Of a stretch of DNA of 64,000 bases, positions 36,526-45,459 are shown in pieces. Made by a program: the position numbers and the translations under genes. Under the pieces are notes generated by a model. The model had not been told where the DNA came from. It was given only the letters and a program-made list of their open reading frames with translations, and did no database searches. Every line of letters starts with the position of its first letter. The first letter of the stretch is position 1. Source of the stretch: Campylobacter concisus. Its GTDB lineage: Bacteria; Campylobacterota; Campylobacteria; Campylobacterales; Campylobacteraceae. The DNA is taken from positions 310,001 through 374,000 of the forward strand of contig NZ_LVLC01000012.1 of assembly GCF_002092855.1 (NCBI RefSeq). Direction: 5' to 3'.

Positions 36526-36531
36526 ATTATA
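36526..36531 (-). promoter_or_regulatory. -10 element of the trp operon
   Basis: TATAAT on the minus strand in AGTTATAATTTTGCC, between recR and trpGD, 63 bases before the TTG start. Confidence 0.6.
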
Positions 36532-36548
36532 ACTAAAAGAAAGTTTAA

Positions 36549-37121
36549 TTAGGCTTTTGTACGGCTTTCGTAGGCTTTTAAAAGTGAGAGCATATCGACG
36601 TTTTCTAAATTTACACCAGTTGGCACGCCCTGGGCGATCTTGCTAAATGAAATTTCACTCATCCCTAGCTTATCCTCGACGTAAAGCATAAGCGCGTCAG
36701 AATTTAGCCCCGGCGTAAAGGCAAAAACGACCTCTTTTGAGCCATTTTGTTTGATCGCACTTCGCAGCCTCTCTATGGCATCCTCGTCGATCTCGTCAAG
36801 CACGAAGTAAAGGCCGTTATAAATGCCATTTTGCTCAAAGACTAAGATATCTTTTGGGCTCTCAACCAGCAATATAACCTCACTATCCCTACTCTCGTCG
36901 CTACAAATATCACAAATTTCATTTTCACTTAGCCCACCGCAACGCTCACAACGTTTGATAAACCTCACCGCATCTTCGATATTTTGAGCAAGTCTTAGCC
37001 CTGCAAAGCTATCTTGCATGCAGACAAAATAGGCAAACCTTGCGGCTGATTTTTTACCGACACCAGGGAGCTTTGCAAAAGACTCAGTTAGCTCGTTAAA
37101 TTTTTCTAAGCCTCTTTTCAT
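36549..37121 (-). CDS. recR: Recombination protein RecR
   Basis: 190 residues. RecR acts with RecF/RecO to load RecA on gapped DNA. The helix-hairpin-helix LAKLPGVGKKSAARFAY-type segment is near residue 20, the zinc finger CERCGG...CDICSD near residues 58-73, and a Toprim domain follows (EVILLVESPKDILVFE). Its ATG overlaps the racS stop by 4 nt. Order dnaJ-racR-racS-recR is the same as in C. jejuni. Confidence 0.95.
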   Translation of the reverse strand: MKRGLEKFNELTESFAKLPGVGKKSAARFAYFVCMQDSFAGLRLAQNIEDAVRFIKRCERCGGLSENEICDICSDESRDSEVILLVESPKDILVFEQNGIYNGLYFVLDEIDEDAIERLRSAIKQNGSKEVVFAFTPGLNSDALMLYVEDKLGMSEISFSKIAQGVPTGVNLENVDMLSLLKAYESRTKA

Positions 37122-38374
37122 GCTCGCTTTGCCTTTGATCTAAGTAAAATTTTAAAGACGTGATAGCCGTCTTCATAGTCATAAACAAGCTCAAATTTCT
37201 GCATCTGACAAATTTGCTCGATGATATAAAGTCCAAGCCCCATACCGCTTCCTGCACTCACCTTATCGCCTCTAACAAAGGCTTGTTTGTAGTAGTCAAT
37301 CGGATGATTTAGCTTTTTACCTAAATTTTTAACTGCTATAAATTCGCTATCGCAGATCAAAATAGCCTTTTTATCCTCTGCGTATTTTAGGGCATTGTCT
37401 ATCAAATTTTTAATCGCCAAACTAAAAAGCTGAAAATCCACTCTTAAAATAACGTCGTCTTTGATATCGCAGCTCACTCGCTCTTCAAATTTATCAAGCA
37501 TGAGCATATCTTGCACTTGCTCTAAAATGAGCGAGAAATGGCACTCTTGATAGTTTAGTGCGTAGCTTTTAGAAAGGAGCTGCTCAACCTTGCTAAATTC
37601 ATTTATCAGCATCTCAAGGCGCTCAAAAACGTTTATGAGCCTCATCTTTTGGGTCTCGTTTGCGACCATTTCAGAGACGATCCTGCCTTTGCCAATCGGA
37701 GTCTTTAGCTCATGCATAATCGCACGCAAAAATAGCTGCCTTGAGCGGATGAGCTCTCTGATCTTGCAAACGGCGTTATCAAACTCAACCGCAACCTGTC
37801 CGATCTCGTCTTGCTCGTTTTCATTTAGCCTAGCTGTCATCGCCATTTCCATATTTCCGCTGGCAAATTTTCTGATGTCTTTACTAAGCCTTCTAAGTGG
37901 CGAAAGACTTCTGAGAACCGAGACATAAAGTGAGATGAGAAGGGCTGAAACTATCAAAAATGCGACCCAAAGCGGATCATTTACGTGTCTTGCGTCGTTA
38001 CTTTCAAGAAGCAGCTGAAAAGACGGGTTTTTAATAAGCAAATACAAATCGCCTTTGTAATTAACCGATTGCACCACTCCAAGAGGTGTATGCTGCGTAA
38101 AAACAACAGTTCCATTTGTAGCTATCGAAGTGGCTAAATTCTTATTTCCAACATACTCTAGGTAAAAATTTTTAAAATAATGTTCTAAATCTCTTGGGGG
38201 ATTTCCACGTTCATAGAGTGCGACAAGATAGTTCATCGCACTTATTTGTCTATCCTTTAGTTTTTCTAAAGCGCTTTCTTGCTGAATGTTTGCAAAAGTT
38301 ACAAAGAGCAAGCACATCAGCGAGAAAGCTATGGCAAAGATAATAGTTATCTTCGTAGTTATGGAATATTTCAT
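37118..38374 (-). CDS. racS: Sensor histidine kinase RacS
   Basis: 418 residues. Two membrane segments (about 8-27 and 133-152) enclose a ~105-residue periplasmic sensor; a HAMP domain follows (LRSLSPLRRLSKDIRKFASGNME). The H box is AIMHELKTPIGKGRI near residue 218, and SAGSGMGLGLYIIEQ is the G box. RacS pairs with RacR; in C. jejuni the pair responds to temperature and controls fumarate and alternative electron acceptor use when oxygen and nitrate are low. It overlaps racR and recR by 4 nt each. Confidence 0.9.
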   Translation of the reverse strand: MKYSITTKITIIFAIAFSLMCLLFVTFANIQQESALEKLKDRQISAMNYLVALYERGNPPRDLEHYFKNFYLEYVGNKNLATSIATNGTVVFTQHTPLGVVQSVNYKGDLYLLIKNPSFQLLLESNDARHVNDPLWVAFLIVSALLISLYVSVLRSLSPLRRLSKDIRKFASGNMEMAMTARLNENEQDEIGQVAVEFDNAVCKIRELIRSRQLFLRAIMHELKTPIGKGRIVSEMVANETQKMRLINVFERLEMLINEFSKVEQLLSKSYALNYQECHFSLILEQVQDMLMLDKFEERVSCDIKDDVILRVDFQLFSLAIKNLIDNALKYAEDKKAILICDSEFIAVKNLGKKLNHPIDYYKQAFVRGDKVSAGSGMGLGLYIIEQICQMQKFELVYDYEDGYHVFKILLRSKAKRA

Positions 38375-39042
38375 CCGATAAGCTTATATCCTATGCCTCT
38401 TACTGAAAATATATGTTTTGGGGCTTTTGAGCTATCACCGATTTTTGATCTAAGGCGTCCGATAATAACATCTAAGCTCTTTGAATCTTTATCTTTTAGG
38501 CTTTTGCAATTATAAACTAGCTGTTCGCGTGATACTGAAAAGCTGTGTTGCTTAATGAGATAAGTTAAAATTTCATACTCAGCTGGAGTAAGTGCCAACG
38601 GCTCATTGTTAAAGTAAATCTCGTGACGCTTATCATCAATCCTAAATGCGCTATCAACGACCTCTTCTTGTACTTCATTTGTCTTTTTATATCTTCTTAT
38701 AAGACTTGTGATACGAGCATACATCTCTTTTGGATCGTATGGTTTTGGCAAATAATCATCAGCACCAAGCTGAAGTCCAACAACCTTATCGCTAATATCA
38801 CTTCTAGCCGAACTTATGATGATAGGAATGTCGTATTTTTGGCGAATTTCTTTACAAACCTCAAGCCCATCAATGCCCGGCAAAGTAAGATCAAGTATTA
38901 ACAAATCATAGTTTTTTATCCCAGCACTAAGTCCTAAATATGGATCTTCAAAATTCGTAACTTTTATATTAAAACTATCAAGATATTCAGATAAAATTTG
39001 TGCAAATTCTGGATCGTCTTCTATCATTAAAACATTAACCAT
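38371..39042 (-). CDS. racR: OmpR-family response regulator RacR
   Basis: 223 residues. The receiver shows MIEDDPEFA with the acidic pair, phosphoacceptor Asp in LLILDLTLPGIDG near residue 52, and YLPKPYDP. The C-terminal winged helix ends with VIGRLRSKIGD and VRGIGYKL. It is divergent from dnaJ, with its own TATAAT 30 nt upstream, and coupled to racS downstream. Confidence 0.93.
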   Translation of the reverse strand: MVNVLMIEDDPEFAQILSEYLDSFNIKVTNFEDPYLGLSAGIKNYDLLILDLTLPGIDGLEVCKEIRQKYDIPIIISSARSDISDKVVGLQLGADDYLPKPYDPKEMYARITSLIRRYKKTNEVQEEVVDSAFRIDDKRHEIYFNNEPLALTPAEYEILTYLIKQHSFSVSREQLVYNCKSLKDKDSKSLDVIIGRLRSKIGDSSKAPKHIFSVRGIGYKLIG

Positions 39043-39071
39043 GAATTATCCTTTTTATTAAAAATGTAGAG

Positions 39072-39077
39072 ATTATA
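39072..39077 (-). promoter_or_regulatory. -10 element of racRS-recR
   Basis: TATAAT on the minus strand in CCGTATAATCTC, 30 bases before the racR ATG. TAAAAT at 39121-39126 on the plus strand may serve dnaJ in the divergent direction. Confidence 0.6.
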
Positions 39078-39163
39078 CGGCAAAAATGTAAATTCTTTTT
39101 TAAATTTAAACTTTTTTGGGTAAAATCCCATATTTAAAATAAGCTTAATTAACAAGGAAAAAT

Positions 39164-40306
39164 GTGGAATTTGACTATTACGAAATCCTTGAAATTTCAA
39201 GAAATGCAAGCGGAGATGAGATCAAAAAAGCCTTTAGAAGACTTGCTTTAAAATATCACCCAGATAGAAATTCTGGCGACAAAGAGGCTGAACTAAAATT
39301 TAAACAAATAAATGAAGCTTATCAAGTTTTAAGCGACGAGCAAAAACGCTCTATCTACGACAGATACGGCAAAGAAGGCCTTGAGGGTCGATTTGGTAGC
39401 GGTGGCGGATTTAGTGCCGATTTTGATCTTTCAGATATTTTTGACTCATTTTTTGGTGGCGGTTTTGCAAGTAGTTCTAGGCAGAGAAAAAGATACTCAG
39501 AAAAATACTCAGCCGATCTTGAAATTCCTATAAATTTGGAGTTTAACGAAGCTATTTTTGGTTGTGAAAAAGAGATAAAATTTGATCAAAAAGTGCCTTG
39601 CCCAACATGCAATGCAACCGGCAGTAAAGACGGCAAAAGTAAGACTTGCCAGCACTGTGGCGGAAGTGGCAGGATAACACGTGGAAATGGCTTTATGAAT
39701 ATCGTCCAAGAGTGCCCATATTGCCACGGAAGCGGTGAAGTAATAAGTGAGCCTTGCCCTGATTGTAACGCAAAAGCTTATAAAATCCAGCAACAAACTG
39801 TAAAGATTACCATCCCTGAAGGCGTTGATAGCGGCATGAGAATGAGAGTAGCTGGTAAAGGCAATATCGGCACAAACGGCGTTCAAGGCGATCTTTATGT
39901 AAGTATAAACGTAAAAGAAGACAAGCATTTCATTCGCCACAACGACGATGTTTATCTAGAAATTCCTGTCTTTTTCACGCAAGCTATACTTGGCGAGAGT
40001 ATAAAAATTCCAACGCTTCGAGGAGAAACTGAGCTAAAACTACCTATTGGAGCAAAGGATAAGCAGCAATTTATCTTTGAAAATGAAGGTATCAAAAGCG
40101 TAAATTCGCGCAAAAAAGGTAGGCTCGTAGCGCAAATTTCTATTCAAACGCCTGAAAAACTAAGCGATGAGCAAAAAGAGCTTTTAAATAAGCTTCAAGC
40201 TAGCTTTGGCATAGAACCAGGCAAATCAAATACCGATGAAAGCGTCTTTGATAAGATAAAAAGCTGGTTTAAAGGCGATGAGCCAAAAGGCAAAAAGAAA
40301 AAATAA
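39164..40306 (+). CDS. dnaJ: Chaperone protein DnaJ
   Basis: 380 residues, GTG start at 39164 (reads [12 protein letters not shown]); the ATG two bases earlier is out of frame. The J domain has the HPD motif (YHPDRN), then a Gly/Phe-rich region ([13 protein letters not shown]) and the zinc-binding repeats [24 protein letters not shown] and CPDCNAKA; the last has lost the G-x-G end but keeps its cysteines. DnaJ delivers unfolded proteins to DnaK. It is transcribed divergently from racR. Confidence 0.96.
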   Translation: MEFDYYEILEISRNASGDEIKKAFRRLALKYHPDRNSGDKEAELKFKQINEAYQVLSDEQKRSIYDRYGKEGLEGRFGSGGGFSADFDLSDIFDSFFGGGFASSSRQRKRYSEKYSADLEIPINLEFNEAIFGCEKEIKFDQKVPCPTCNATGSKDGKSKTCQHCGGSGRITRGNGFMNIVQECPYCHGSGEVISEPCPDCNAKAYKIQQQTVKITIPEGVDSGMRMRVAGKGNIGTNGVQGDLYVSINVKEDKHFIRHNDDVYLEIPVFFTQAILGESIKIPTLRGETELKLPIGAKDKQQFIFENEGIKSVNSRKKGRLVAQISIQTPEKLSDEQKELLNKLQASFGIEPGKSNTDESVFDKIKSWFKGDEPKGKKKK

Positions 40307-40311
40307 ATTTA

Positions 40312-40343
40312 AATTTGTGACGTTAAATTTGACGTCACAAATT
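40312..40343 (+). terminator. Hairpin after dnaJ
   Basis: A perfect 12-bp inverted repeat, AATTTGTGACGT with ACGTCACAAATT, around an 8-base loop, 5 nt after the dnaJ stop. The following run (CTTTCAAAAT) is weakly T-rich. Confidence 0.7.
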
Positions 40344-40423
40344 CTTTCAAAATAAATTTTATATATCCTAATTTTTACAAGTAAATTTCACACAAATTTT
40401 AAAATTTCATGAAGGAGTAATTT

Positions 40424-40503
40424 CGGCTATAAAATTTGAGCTAAGCAAAAAGCAAAGGCAAATTTTAGCCGTCAATTTTTACAAGCAAAATTTTAAAATT
40501 TGC
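40424..40503. repeat. Two AT-rich inverted repeats between dnaJ and pyk
   Basis: CGGCTATAAAATTTG (40424-40438) pairs with CAAATTTTAGCCG (40459-40471) with a bulge, and a near-palindrome GCAAAATTTTAAAATTTGC lies at 40485-40503, 14 nt beyond the pyk stop. The second may terminate pyk on the minus strand. Confidence 0.5.
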
Positions 40504-40517
40504 AAGAGAGTATAAAT

Positions 40518-41969
40518 TTACTCAGTTGCAAGCTCCAAATAATAATCAAGCTGATCGCGTCTGATGATACGTATAAGGTTCGTGCTACCCTCAACGCCCG
40601 TAGGGTGACCGGCTGTGACAAGATAGGTCTTGTCGTGTTCGACATATCCCTCTTCATACGCCTTTTTCATGACATTTGCTAAAAGTGAGCTAAGCTTTGT
40701 TTTTTCTAGTACAAGTGCTGGCGTAACACCCCAAGCAAGAGTAAGCATGTGCGATGTCTGTTCATCGTGAGCGACTGCGATGATGTCGATGTTTGTGCGG
40801 TTTCTAGCTAATTTTATAGCTGATTTTCCTGAGCCAGTGATTGAGATTAATGCATCTGCTTTTATGCGAACAGCAAGAGATGCAGCACTACTTGCCACCA
40901 TATCAGTCTCGTCAAAAAAGTCAAACTCATCAAATTTATTATATGGATAGATACTTTGTGTCTGTATGATCGTTTTACTCATCGCCTCTACGACTGCGAC
41001 TGGGTTTTTACCGATCGCACTCTCCTCACTTAGCATAACAGCATCAGTGCCGTCTAACACGGCATTTGCTACGTCGCTGATCTCTGCTCTTGTGGCAGTC
41101 TCATGCTCTGCCATGCTTAGCATCATTTGAGTTGCTGTGATGACTGGCTTGCTTGCTGCATTTGCTTTTTTGATGATGAGCTTTTGGATAGTTGGAACCT
41201 TATAAAATGGCACTTCTATGCCAAGATCGCCACGAGCTACCATGATACCATCACTCTTTGCAATGATGTCGTCTATATTTTCAACCGCATCAAATTTCTC
41301 GATCTTAGATAAAACGGCAGCTCTTGAGCCAAATTCTTTTAAGATATTTTTTGCCTTTATTACGTCATTTGCATCTTGCACGAAGCTAATGGCAACAAAA
41401 TTTACGCCATGTTTTGCGCCAAATTTCATATCTTCTTTATCTTTTGGCGTGATGATCTCGATGCCAAGGGCTGTATTTGGAAAATTTACGCCTTTATTTG
41501 AGTTTAAAATTCCATCATTTTCAATGATAGTTTTTACTACTTCTTTACCTTCGCTGACAACCTTTGCTCTTATAGAGCCATCATAGAGATAGACATACTC
41601 GCCAACCTTTAGCATTGGTAAAATTTGAGGCTGATTTAGGCTTACTTTATAAATTCCCTTCTCAACTTTTTCACCGATAATCTCATCAGCATAGATACTT
41701 AGTTCATCACCAGCCTTTAGATAAAATGGCTCACTAAGCTTACCAACTCTGATCTTTGGGCCACAGATATCTTGTAAAATTCCTATTCTTTTATTTAGCT
41801 TTTTTTCGATATTTCTTATCTTGTCAATGTTTGATTTATGGTATTCGTGTGTCCCATGGCTAAAATTTAAACGAAAGACATTGACACCTGCTTTTACCAT
41901 CGCCTCCATTGTCTCTTCATTATCACTCGCTGGCCCCAAAGTAGCTACGATTTTTGTCTTTTTTATCAT
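40518..41969 (-). CDS. pyk: Pyruvate kinase
   Basis: 483 residues. MIKKTKIVATLGPAS, NFSHG, the KIEKFDAVENIDDI segment with the catalytic Lys, and MVARGDLGIEVPFYKVP are the classic motifs; the C-terminal ~120 residues form the regulatory domain. It converts phosphoenolpyruvate to pyruvate. Campylobacters lack phosphofructokinase, so Pyk serves amino- or organic-acid-based metabolism rather than sugar breakdown. It is monocistronic and divergent from the TRAP binding protein gene. Confidence 0.97.
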   Translation of the reverse strand: MIKKTKIVATLGPASDNEETMEAMVKAGVNVFRLNFSHGTHEYHKSNIDKIRNIEKKLNKRIGILQDICGPKIRVGKLSEPFYLKAGDELSIYADEIIGEKVEKGIYKVSLNQPQILPMLKVGEYVYLYDGSIRAKVVSEGKEVVKTIIENDGILNSNKGVNFPNTALGIEIITPKDKEDMKFGAKHGVNFVAISFVQDANDVIKAKNILKEFGSRAAVLSKIEKFDAVENIDDIIAKSDGIMVARGDLGIEVPFYKVPTIQKLIIKKANAASKPVITATQMMLSMAEHETATRAEISDVANAVLDGTDAVMLSEESAIGKNPVAVVEAMSKTIIQTQSIYPYNKFDEFDFFDETDMVASSAASLAVRIKADALISITGSGKSAIKLARNRTNIDIIAVAHDEQTSHMLTLAWGVTPALVLEKTKLSSLLANVMKKAYEEGYVEHDKTYLVTAGHPTGVEGSTNLIRIIRRDQLDYYLELATE

Positions 41970-42030
41970 TTTTATGCCCCATAAATTTGATTTTTGCGAT
42001 TATAACACATTTTAATAATGTAATTTTTTG

Positions 42031-42036
42031 TATAAT
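42031..42036 (+). promoter_or_regulatory. -10 element of the TRAP binding protein gene
   Basis: TATAAT in TTGTATAATAGGC, 25 nt before the ATG and followed by an AAAGGAG ribosome site. Confidence 0.65.
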
Positions 42037-42060
42037 AGGCAAAATTTCAAAGGAGAAGAT

Positions 42061-43116
42061 ATGAATAAATTTTTATTAGCGTCTCTTGGTCTAGCAGCTG
42101 TTGCTTGCGTTGCTATGGGAGATGATAAAGTTTATAAGCTAAAGCTTGCTAGCTCATGGGAGAGCACTATGCCAGTGCTTGGTGATGTACCAAAAGAGCT
42201 AAAGGATAAAGTTGAAAAGATGAGTAATGGCAGACTTGAGCTAAGGATTGATTATCCATCAAAGCATAAATCACCTTTTGCAATGCTTGATTTTGCTAAA
42301 AGCGGTCAATACGACATTACTTACACAAGTAGCTATTATTATAAAGGCAAAGATGCTAAAACTATATTTTTTACAGCAACTCCATTTATGATGAATACTG
42401 ATGAGCAAACAGCTTGGTATGAATTTGGCGGTGGTAAGGAGCTTGAGGCAAAAGTTTACGATCCATACAATATCAAAATTTTTAGAGCTGGAAATACCGG
42501 CATGCAAATGGGTGGCTGGTTTAAAAAAGAGATCAAATCATTAGATGATATCAAAGGCTTAAAGATAAGAATTCCAGGCTTTGGTGGTGAAATTTACGCT
42601 AAACTTGGCGCTAACATCAATACTATCCCAACTGGTGAGCTTTACATGGCTCTTGAGATGGGAACGATCGACTCAGTCGAATGGGTTAGCCCAGCTTATG
42701 ATATGGCACTTGGCTTTCACAAAGTGGCAAAATACTACTACACAGGCTGGCAAGAGCCAAACGGTGAAACTCAATTTTTCTTTAATAAAAAATCATACGA
42801 GAAGCTTCCAGATGACCTAAAAGCGATCTTTGAAGCAGCTGCAGCCGAAGTAGCAAGAGATGCAAATACAAAAGTATTTTATTCAAATGTCGAGTACTGG
42901 GATAAAATGAAGAGCGAGTATCCTGATATCCAAGTAAAATCATTTCCACCAGAAGTAATCGCAGCTCTTAAAAAAGCCACGAATGAACTTCTTGATGAAG
43001 AGAGCGCGAAAGATCCATTATTTAAAGAGATCGTTGAGTCGCAAAGAGCTTTCCTTAAAAAAGCAAGAGAATGGACTAAAATTTCAGACTACGCTTATAT
43101 CAAAACAAATGAATAG
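42061..43116 (+). CDS. TRAP transporter solute-binding protein (DctP family), lone
   Basis: 351 residues from the ATG at 42061, which follows AAAGGAG; an upstream TTG (42028) lies inside the promoter and is rejected. A signal peptide (KFLLASLGLAAVACVAMG) sends it to the periplasm. LKLASSW at the N-terminus, GNTGMQMGGWF, the RIPGFGGEIYAKLGAN segment and EWVSPAYDMALGF resemble the TakP-like branch that binds 2-oxo acids or other organic acids. No membrane subunits (DctQ/DctM) are next to it, so partner genes must be elsewhere. Strong promoter, terminator and ribosome site suggest high expression. Confidence 0.87.
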   Translation: MNKFLLASLGLAAVACVAMGDDKVYKLKLASSWESTMPVLGDVPKELKDKVEKMSNGRLELRIDYPSKHKSPFAMLDFAKSGQYDITYTSSYYYKGKDAKTIFFTATPFMMNTDEQTAWYEFGGGKELEAKVYDPYNIKIFRAGNTGMQMGGWFKKEIKSLDDIKGLKIRIPGFGGEIYAKLGANINTIPTGELYMALEMGTIDSVEWVSPAYDMALGFHKVAKYYYTGWQEPNGETQFFFNKKSYEKLPDDLKAIFEAAAAEVARDANTKVFYSNVEYWDKMKSEYPDIQVKSFPPEVIAALKKATNELLDEESAKDPLFKEIVESQRAFLKKAREWTKISDYAYIKTNE

Positions 43117-43124
43117 TAAAATTT

Positions 43125-43143
43125 AGCAGGGATCTTCCCTGCT
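43125..43143 (+). terminator. Terminator after the TRAP binding protein gene
   Basis: AGCAGGGA and TCCCTGCT pair across a 3-base loop, followed by TTTTTTATTTT. Confidence 0.9.
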
Positions 43144-43272
43144 TTTTTATTTTCTACCAAATTACTTTCAACAAAATTTTTAATCAAAACGTTTTATACA
43201 AGCCGTAAATTTTAATTTAGCACAAAACTATACTTGCATAAATTTTATAAAATATAAATACTAGTGAGACTA

Positions 43273-44061
43273 TTATAGATAGAAAATTTCTCTCATTGAA
43301 CGCTCGATTTTTACCTCATCAAGCGTATTATCAAAAAATAAATTTAGTGCCAAAACCGCTTGATATAAAAGCATATCGGCTCCATCTTTTACAATAAGAT
43401 TGTTTTGTTTTGCCATTTCTAAAAATGGTGTCTGCTTGCCATAAATCACATCAAATACAAATTTAGTATCTTTAAAAATGCTTCTTAGAATTTCTTTGGG
43501 TGCTGGCAAAAGATCATTTTTTAATCCAGCCGAGGTCGAGTTAACGACTAGATCAAATTTTTGCTCTTCGTAGTTATCCCAGCTAAAGCATTTGTACTCA
43601 TCTTTAAATTTCTCAAGCCTATCTTTGCTTCTATTTAGTATGCAAACATCAACACCTTGTTCTTTTAATGCATAAGTTATGGCATTTGCAGTACCGCCAG
43701 CTCCAAGAACAATAGCTTTTTTTACATCTTTAAAATTTTTTATTGCTTTTAAAAATCCAGGTGCATCTGTATTGTATGCATAAATTTTGTCATTTTTAAG
43801 CACAAGCGTATTTGCAGAGCCTATTTTACGAGCTATATCTGAAGCTTCATCGGCTAAATTTAAAGCCCACTCTTTATGTGGAAGCGTTACGTTTGCACCA
43901 TTTAATTTTAAGGATTTAAATTTATTGATTAATTCGCTGCCATCTTTTAGCAAGACTCTTGTGTAAAGTGCTTTTAAGCCCAGGTCTGCAATGGCTTTAT
44001 TGTGCAGCCTCGGAGATACCGAGTGAGCTATTGGATCTCCAAAGACTGCGAATGTTTTCAT
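43273..44061 (-). CDS. aroE: Shikimate dehydrogenase
   Basis: 262 residues. FGDPIAHSVSPRLHN at the N-terminus, the catalytic Lys in NVTLPHKEWA near residue 62, the Asp in NTDAPGF near residue 97, and VLGAGGTANAI for NADP binding. It makes shikimate in the pathway to aromatic amino acids. It overlaps the SPOR protein gene by 4 nt and closes the operon that begins at gatC or pilT. Confidence 0.95.
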   Translation of the reverse strand: MKTFAVFGDPIAHSVSPRLHNKAIADLGLKALYTRVLLKDGSELINKFKSLKLNGANVTLPHKEWALNLADEASDIARKIGSANTLVLKNDKIYAYNTDAPGFLKAIKNFKDVKKAIVLGAGGTANAITYALKEQGVDVCILNRSKDRLEKFKDEYKCFSWDNYEEQKFDLVVNSTSAGLKNDLLPAPKEILRSIFKDTKFVFDVIYGKQTPFLEMAKQNNLIVKDGADMLLYQAVLALNLFFDNTLDEVKIERSMREIFYL

Positions 44062-44903
44062 TTTGCTCTAAAGATAAAAGCGTCTTTATTGATATCTTTT
44101 CTAATATCGCCTACTGCTTTTTGAAGCGTTTTTTCATCAAATGGACCAACTAAAATTTTAGTCAGTTCACCAACTTTTATAGTATTGTAGCTATATCCCT
44201 TAGCAGCGATCTTCTTCATATATTCAGCATTTGGATTAAATTTACTAGTCACAAATACTTGAACATAAGAGCCTTTTGTAGCAGGTTCAGTTTTAGCTAC
44301 TTCAGCTTTTTTATCCGTTTTTTCTATTTTGGTTTCAACCTTCTTTTCAATCTTTTTATCTACTTTATTTTCAGTCTTAGCTGATTTTGCCTCGCTCTTT
44401 TTATCAGTAGCTGCGACTTTTTCGACTTTTTTAACTGGAGTATCTACCTTTGTCTCAGCTTTTTTTGCTGGTATTTCAGCAGGCTTTTCGATAGGCTTAA
44501 CTATCTCTTTTGGCTCTTCAGTTTTAGAAACAGGCTTATTGTTTTCTTTATCTTTTAGCTTTTTGATCATATCTTCAAATTCATCTTGTTGCTTATTTTC
44601 AGGTACGATCGGTACTTGCTCAAAAAGCTGTGTATCGCCTTTTTTATTGTCTGAATTTGTATCAGCTATCGGAGCTTGTTTATCTACTGGCTGCTCAGCT
44701 GGTACTGGAGGAAGCACTAGTCTTGAATCAGCTTCATTTTGAGCTTGTGAAGGATCGCTTGAATTTACTAGCTTCATAGCCACTACAATGATCAAAAAAA
44801 GTATAATAAGAGCTGCTATAAATATAAGAAGTTTTTTTAGCTTCAATCCTCTTGCGTCATCATCTCTTTCTAAAAGAATATCTTTTAACTCATCATTTTC
44901 CAC
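44058..44903 (-). CDS. SPOR-domain membrane protein
   Basis: 281 residues, GTG start with AAGGA upstream. One membrane segment (about 26-46), then a periplasmic Lys/Glu/Pro/Thr-rich linker (TEEPKEIVKPIEKPAEIPAK-type repeats up to ~205), then a C-terminal SPOR domain (YVQVFVTSKFNP ... TKILVGPFDEKTLQKAV) of ~70 residues. SPOR domains bind denuded glycan strands at the division septum, so a role in cell division or wall remodelling is likely. C. jejuni has a similar gene at this place (between glyA's neighbour and aroE). Confidence 0.85.
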   Translation of the reverse strand: MENDELKDILLERDDDARGLKLKKLLIFIAALIILFLIIVVAMKLVNSSDPSQAQNEADSRLVLPPVPAEQPVDKQAPIADTNSDNKKGDTQLFEQVPIVPENKQQDEFEDMIKKLKDKENNKPVSKTEEPKEIVKPIEKPAEIPAKKAETKVDTPVKKVEKVAATDKKSEAKSAKTENKVDKKIEKKVETKIEKTDKKAEVAKTEPATKGSYVQVFVTSKFNPNAEYMKKIAAKGYSYNTIKVGELTKILVGPFDEKTLQKAVGDIRKDINKDAFIFRAK

Positions 44904-44916
44904 TTTTTATCCTTAA

Positions 44917-45459
44917 TTACATATATTTTGACCAACTTGCCCCACGCTCTTTTTGATAGAGTTTATAAGGTAAAGTTAGTATGTTAAATTCTTTTGGCAT
45001 ATCGATATTTGGAAACATCCTCCACTCTTTAGGCAACTTCTGCGAAAGCTTTGCGTTGAGCATATTTGCTAGTTGGCAAGCCTCATTTAGCGTAGTGTGA
45101 CCTTTATGCACATAAAGATGCAGATGTCCTGGCATCTTACTCTCGTAGGCTGTAAAATTTATAAATCCTTCTTCTCTTAAAAGAAGCTGTGCTTTATGCC
45201 AAAATCTATCAGGGGTTCTGCCGTTATAGTCAAAGACTATATTCTCAACTTTATCGTATGCATTTATTAAAGAGTGTGCGATAACGGCCTTACCCTCTTC
45301 ATGCTCTTTCATGACACTATAAGTTAGTGGCTCGTTGATCTTTTCAAATTTATCAAAGAAAATTTTGCCTCTATATTCTATTTTATTAACGATCGTATCG
45401 CGCTTGATATAGTAGTGAGTTGTAATAATCTTTATAAGTGCCGTATCAATACTTTGCAT
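44917..45459 (-). CDS. DUF1882-type conserved hypothetical protein
   Basis: 180 residues from the ATG at 45459, which overlaps the glyA stop as TGATG; a TTG one codon earlier is possible. It matches the campylobacter-specific DUF1882 protein found after glyA in C. jejuni. Visible features are [21 protein letters not shown], a His-rich [12 protein letters not shown] segment in the middle, and a conserved aromatic C-terminus (WRMFPN, SWSKYM). No signal peptide or membrane segment. Function unknown. Confidence 0.8.
   Translation of the reverse strand: MQSIDTALIKIITTHYYIKRDTIVNKIEYRGKIFFDKFEKINEPLTYSVMKEHEEGKAVIAHSLINAYDKVENIVFDYNGRTPDRFWHKAQLLLREEGFINFTAYESKMPGHLHLYVHKGHTTLNEACQLANMLNAKLSQKLPKEWRMFPNIDMPKEFNILTLPYKLYQKERGASWSKYM

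Noticed and set aside
36464..36548. trp attenuator leader peptide
   Set aside because: No short frame with consecutive Trp codons and no terminator/antiterminator pair was found between the promoter and trpGD.
42028..42060. TTG start 11 codons upstream for the TRAP binding protein
   Set aside because: It overlaps the -10 element; the ATG at 42061 follows AAAGGAG and gives a proper signal peptide.
44329..44742. 137-codon Ser/Phe-rich plus-strand frame
   Set aside because: Antisense shadow of the Lys/Glu-rich linker of the SPOR protein.
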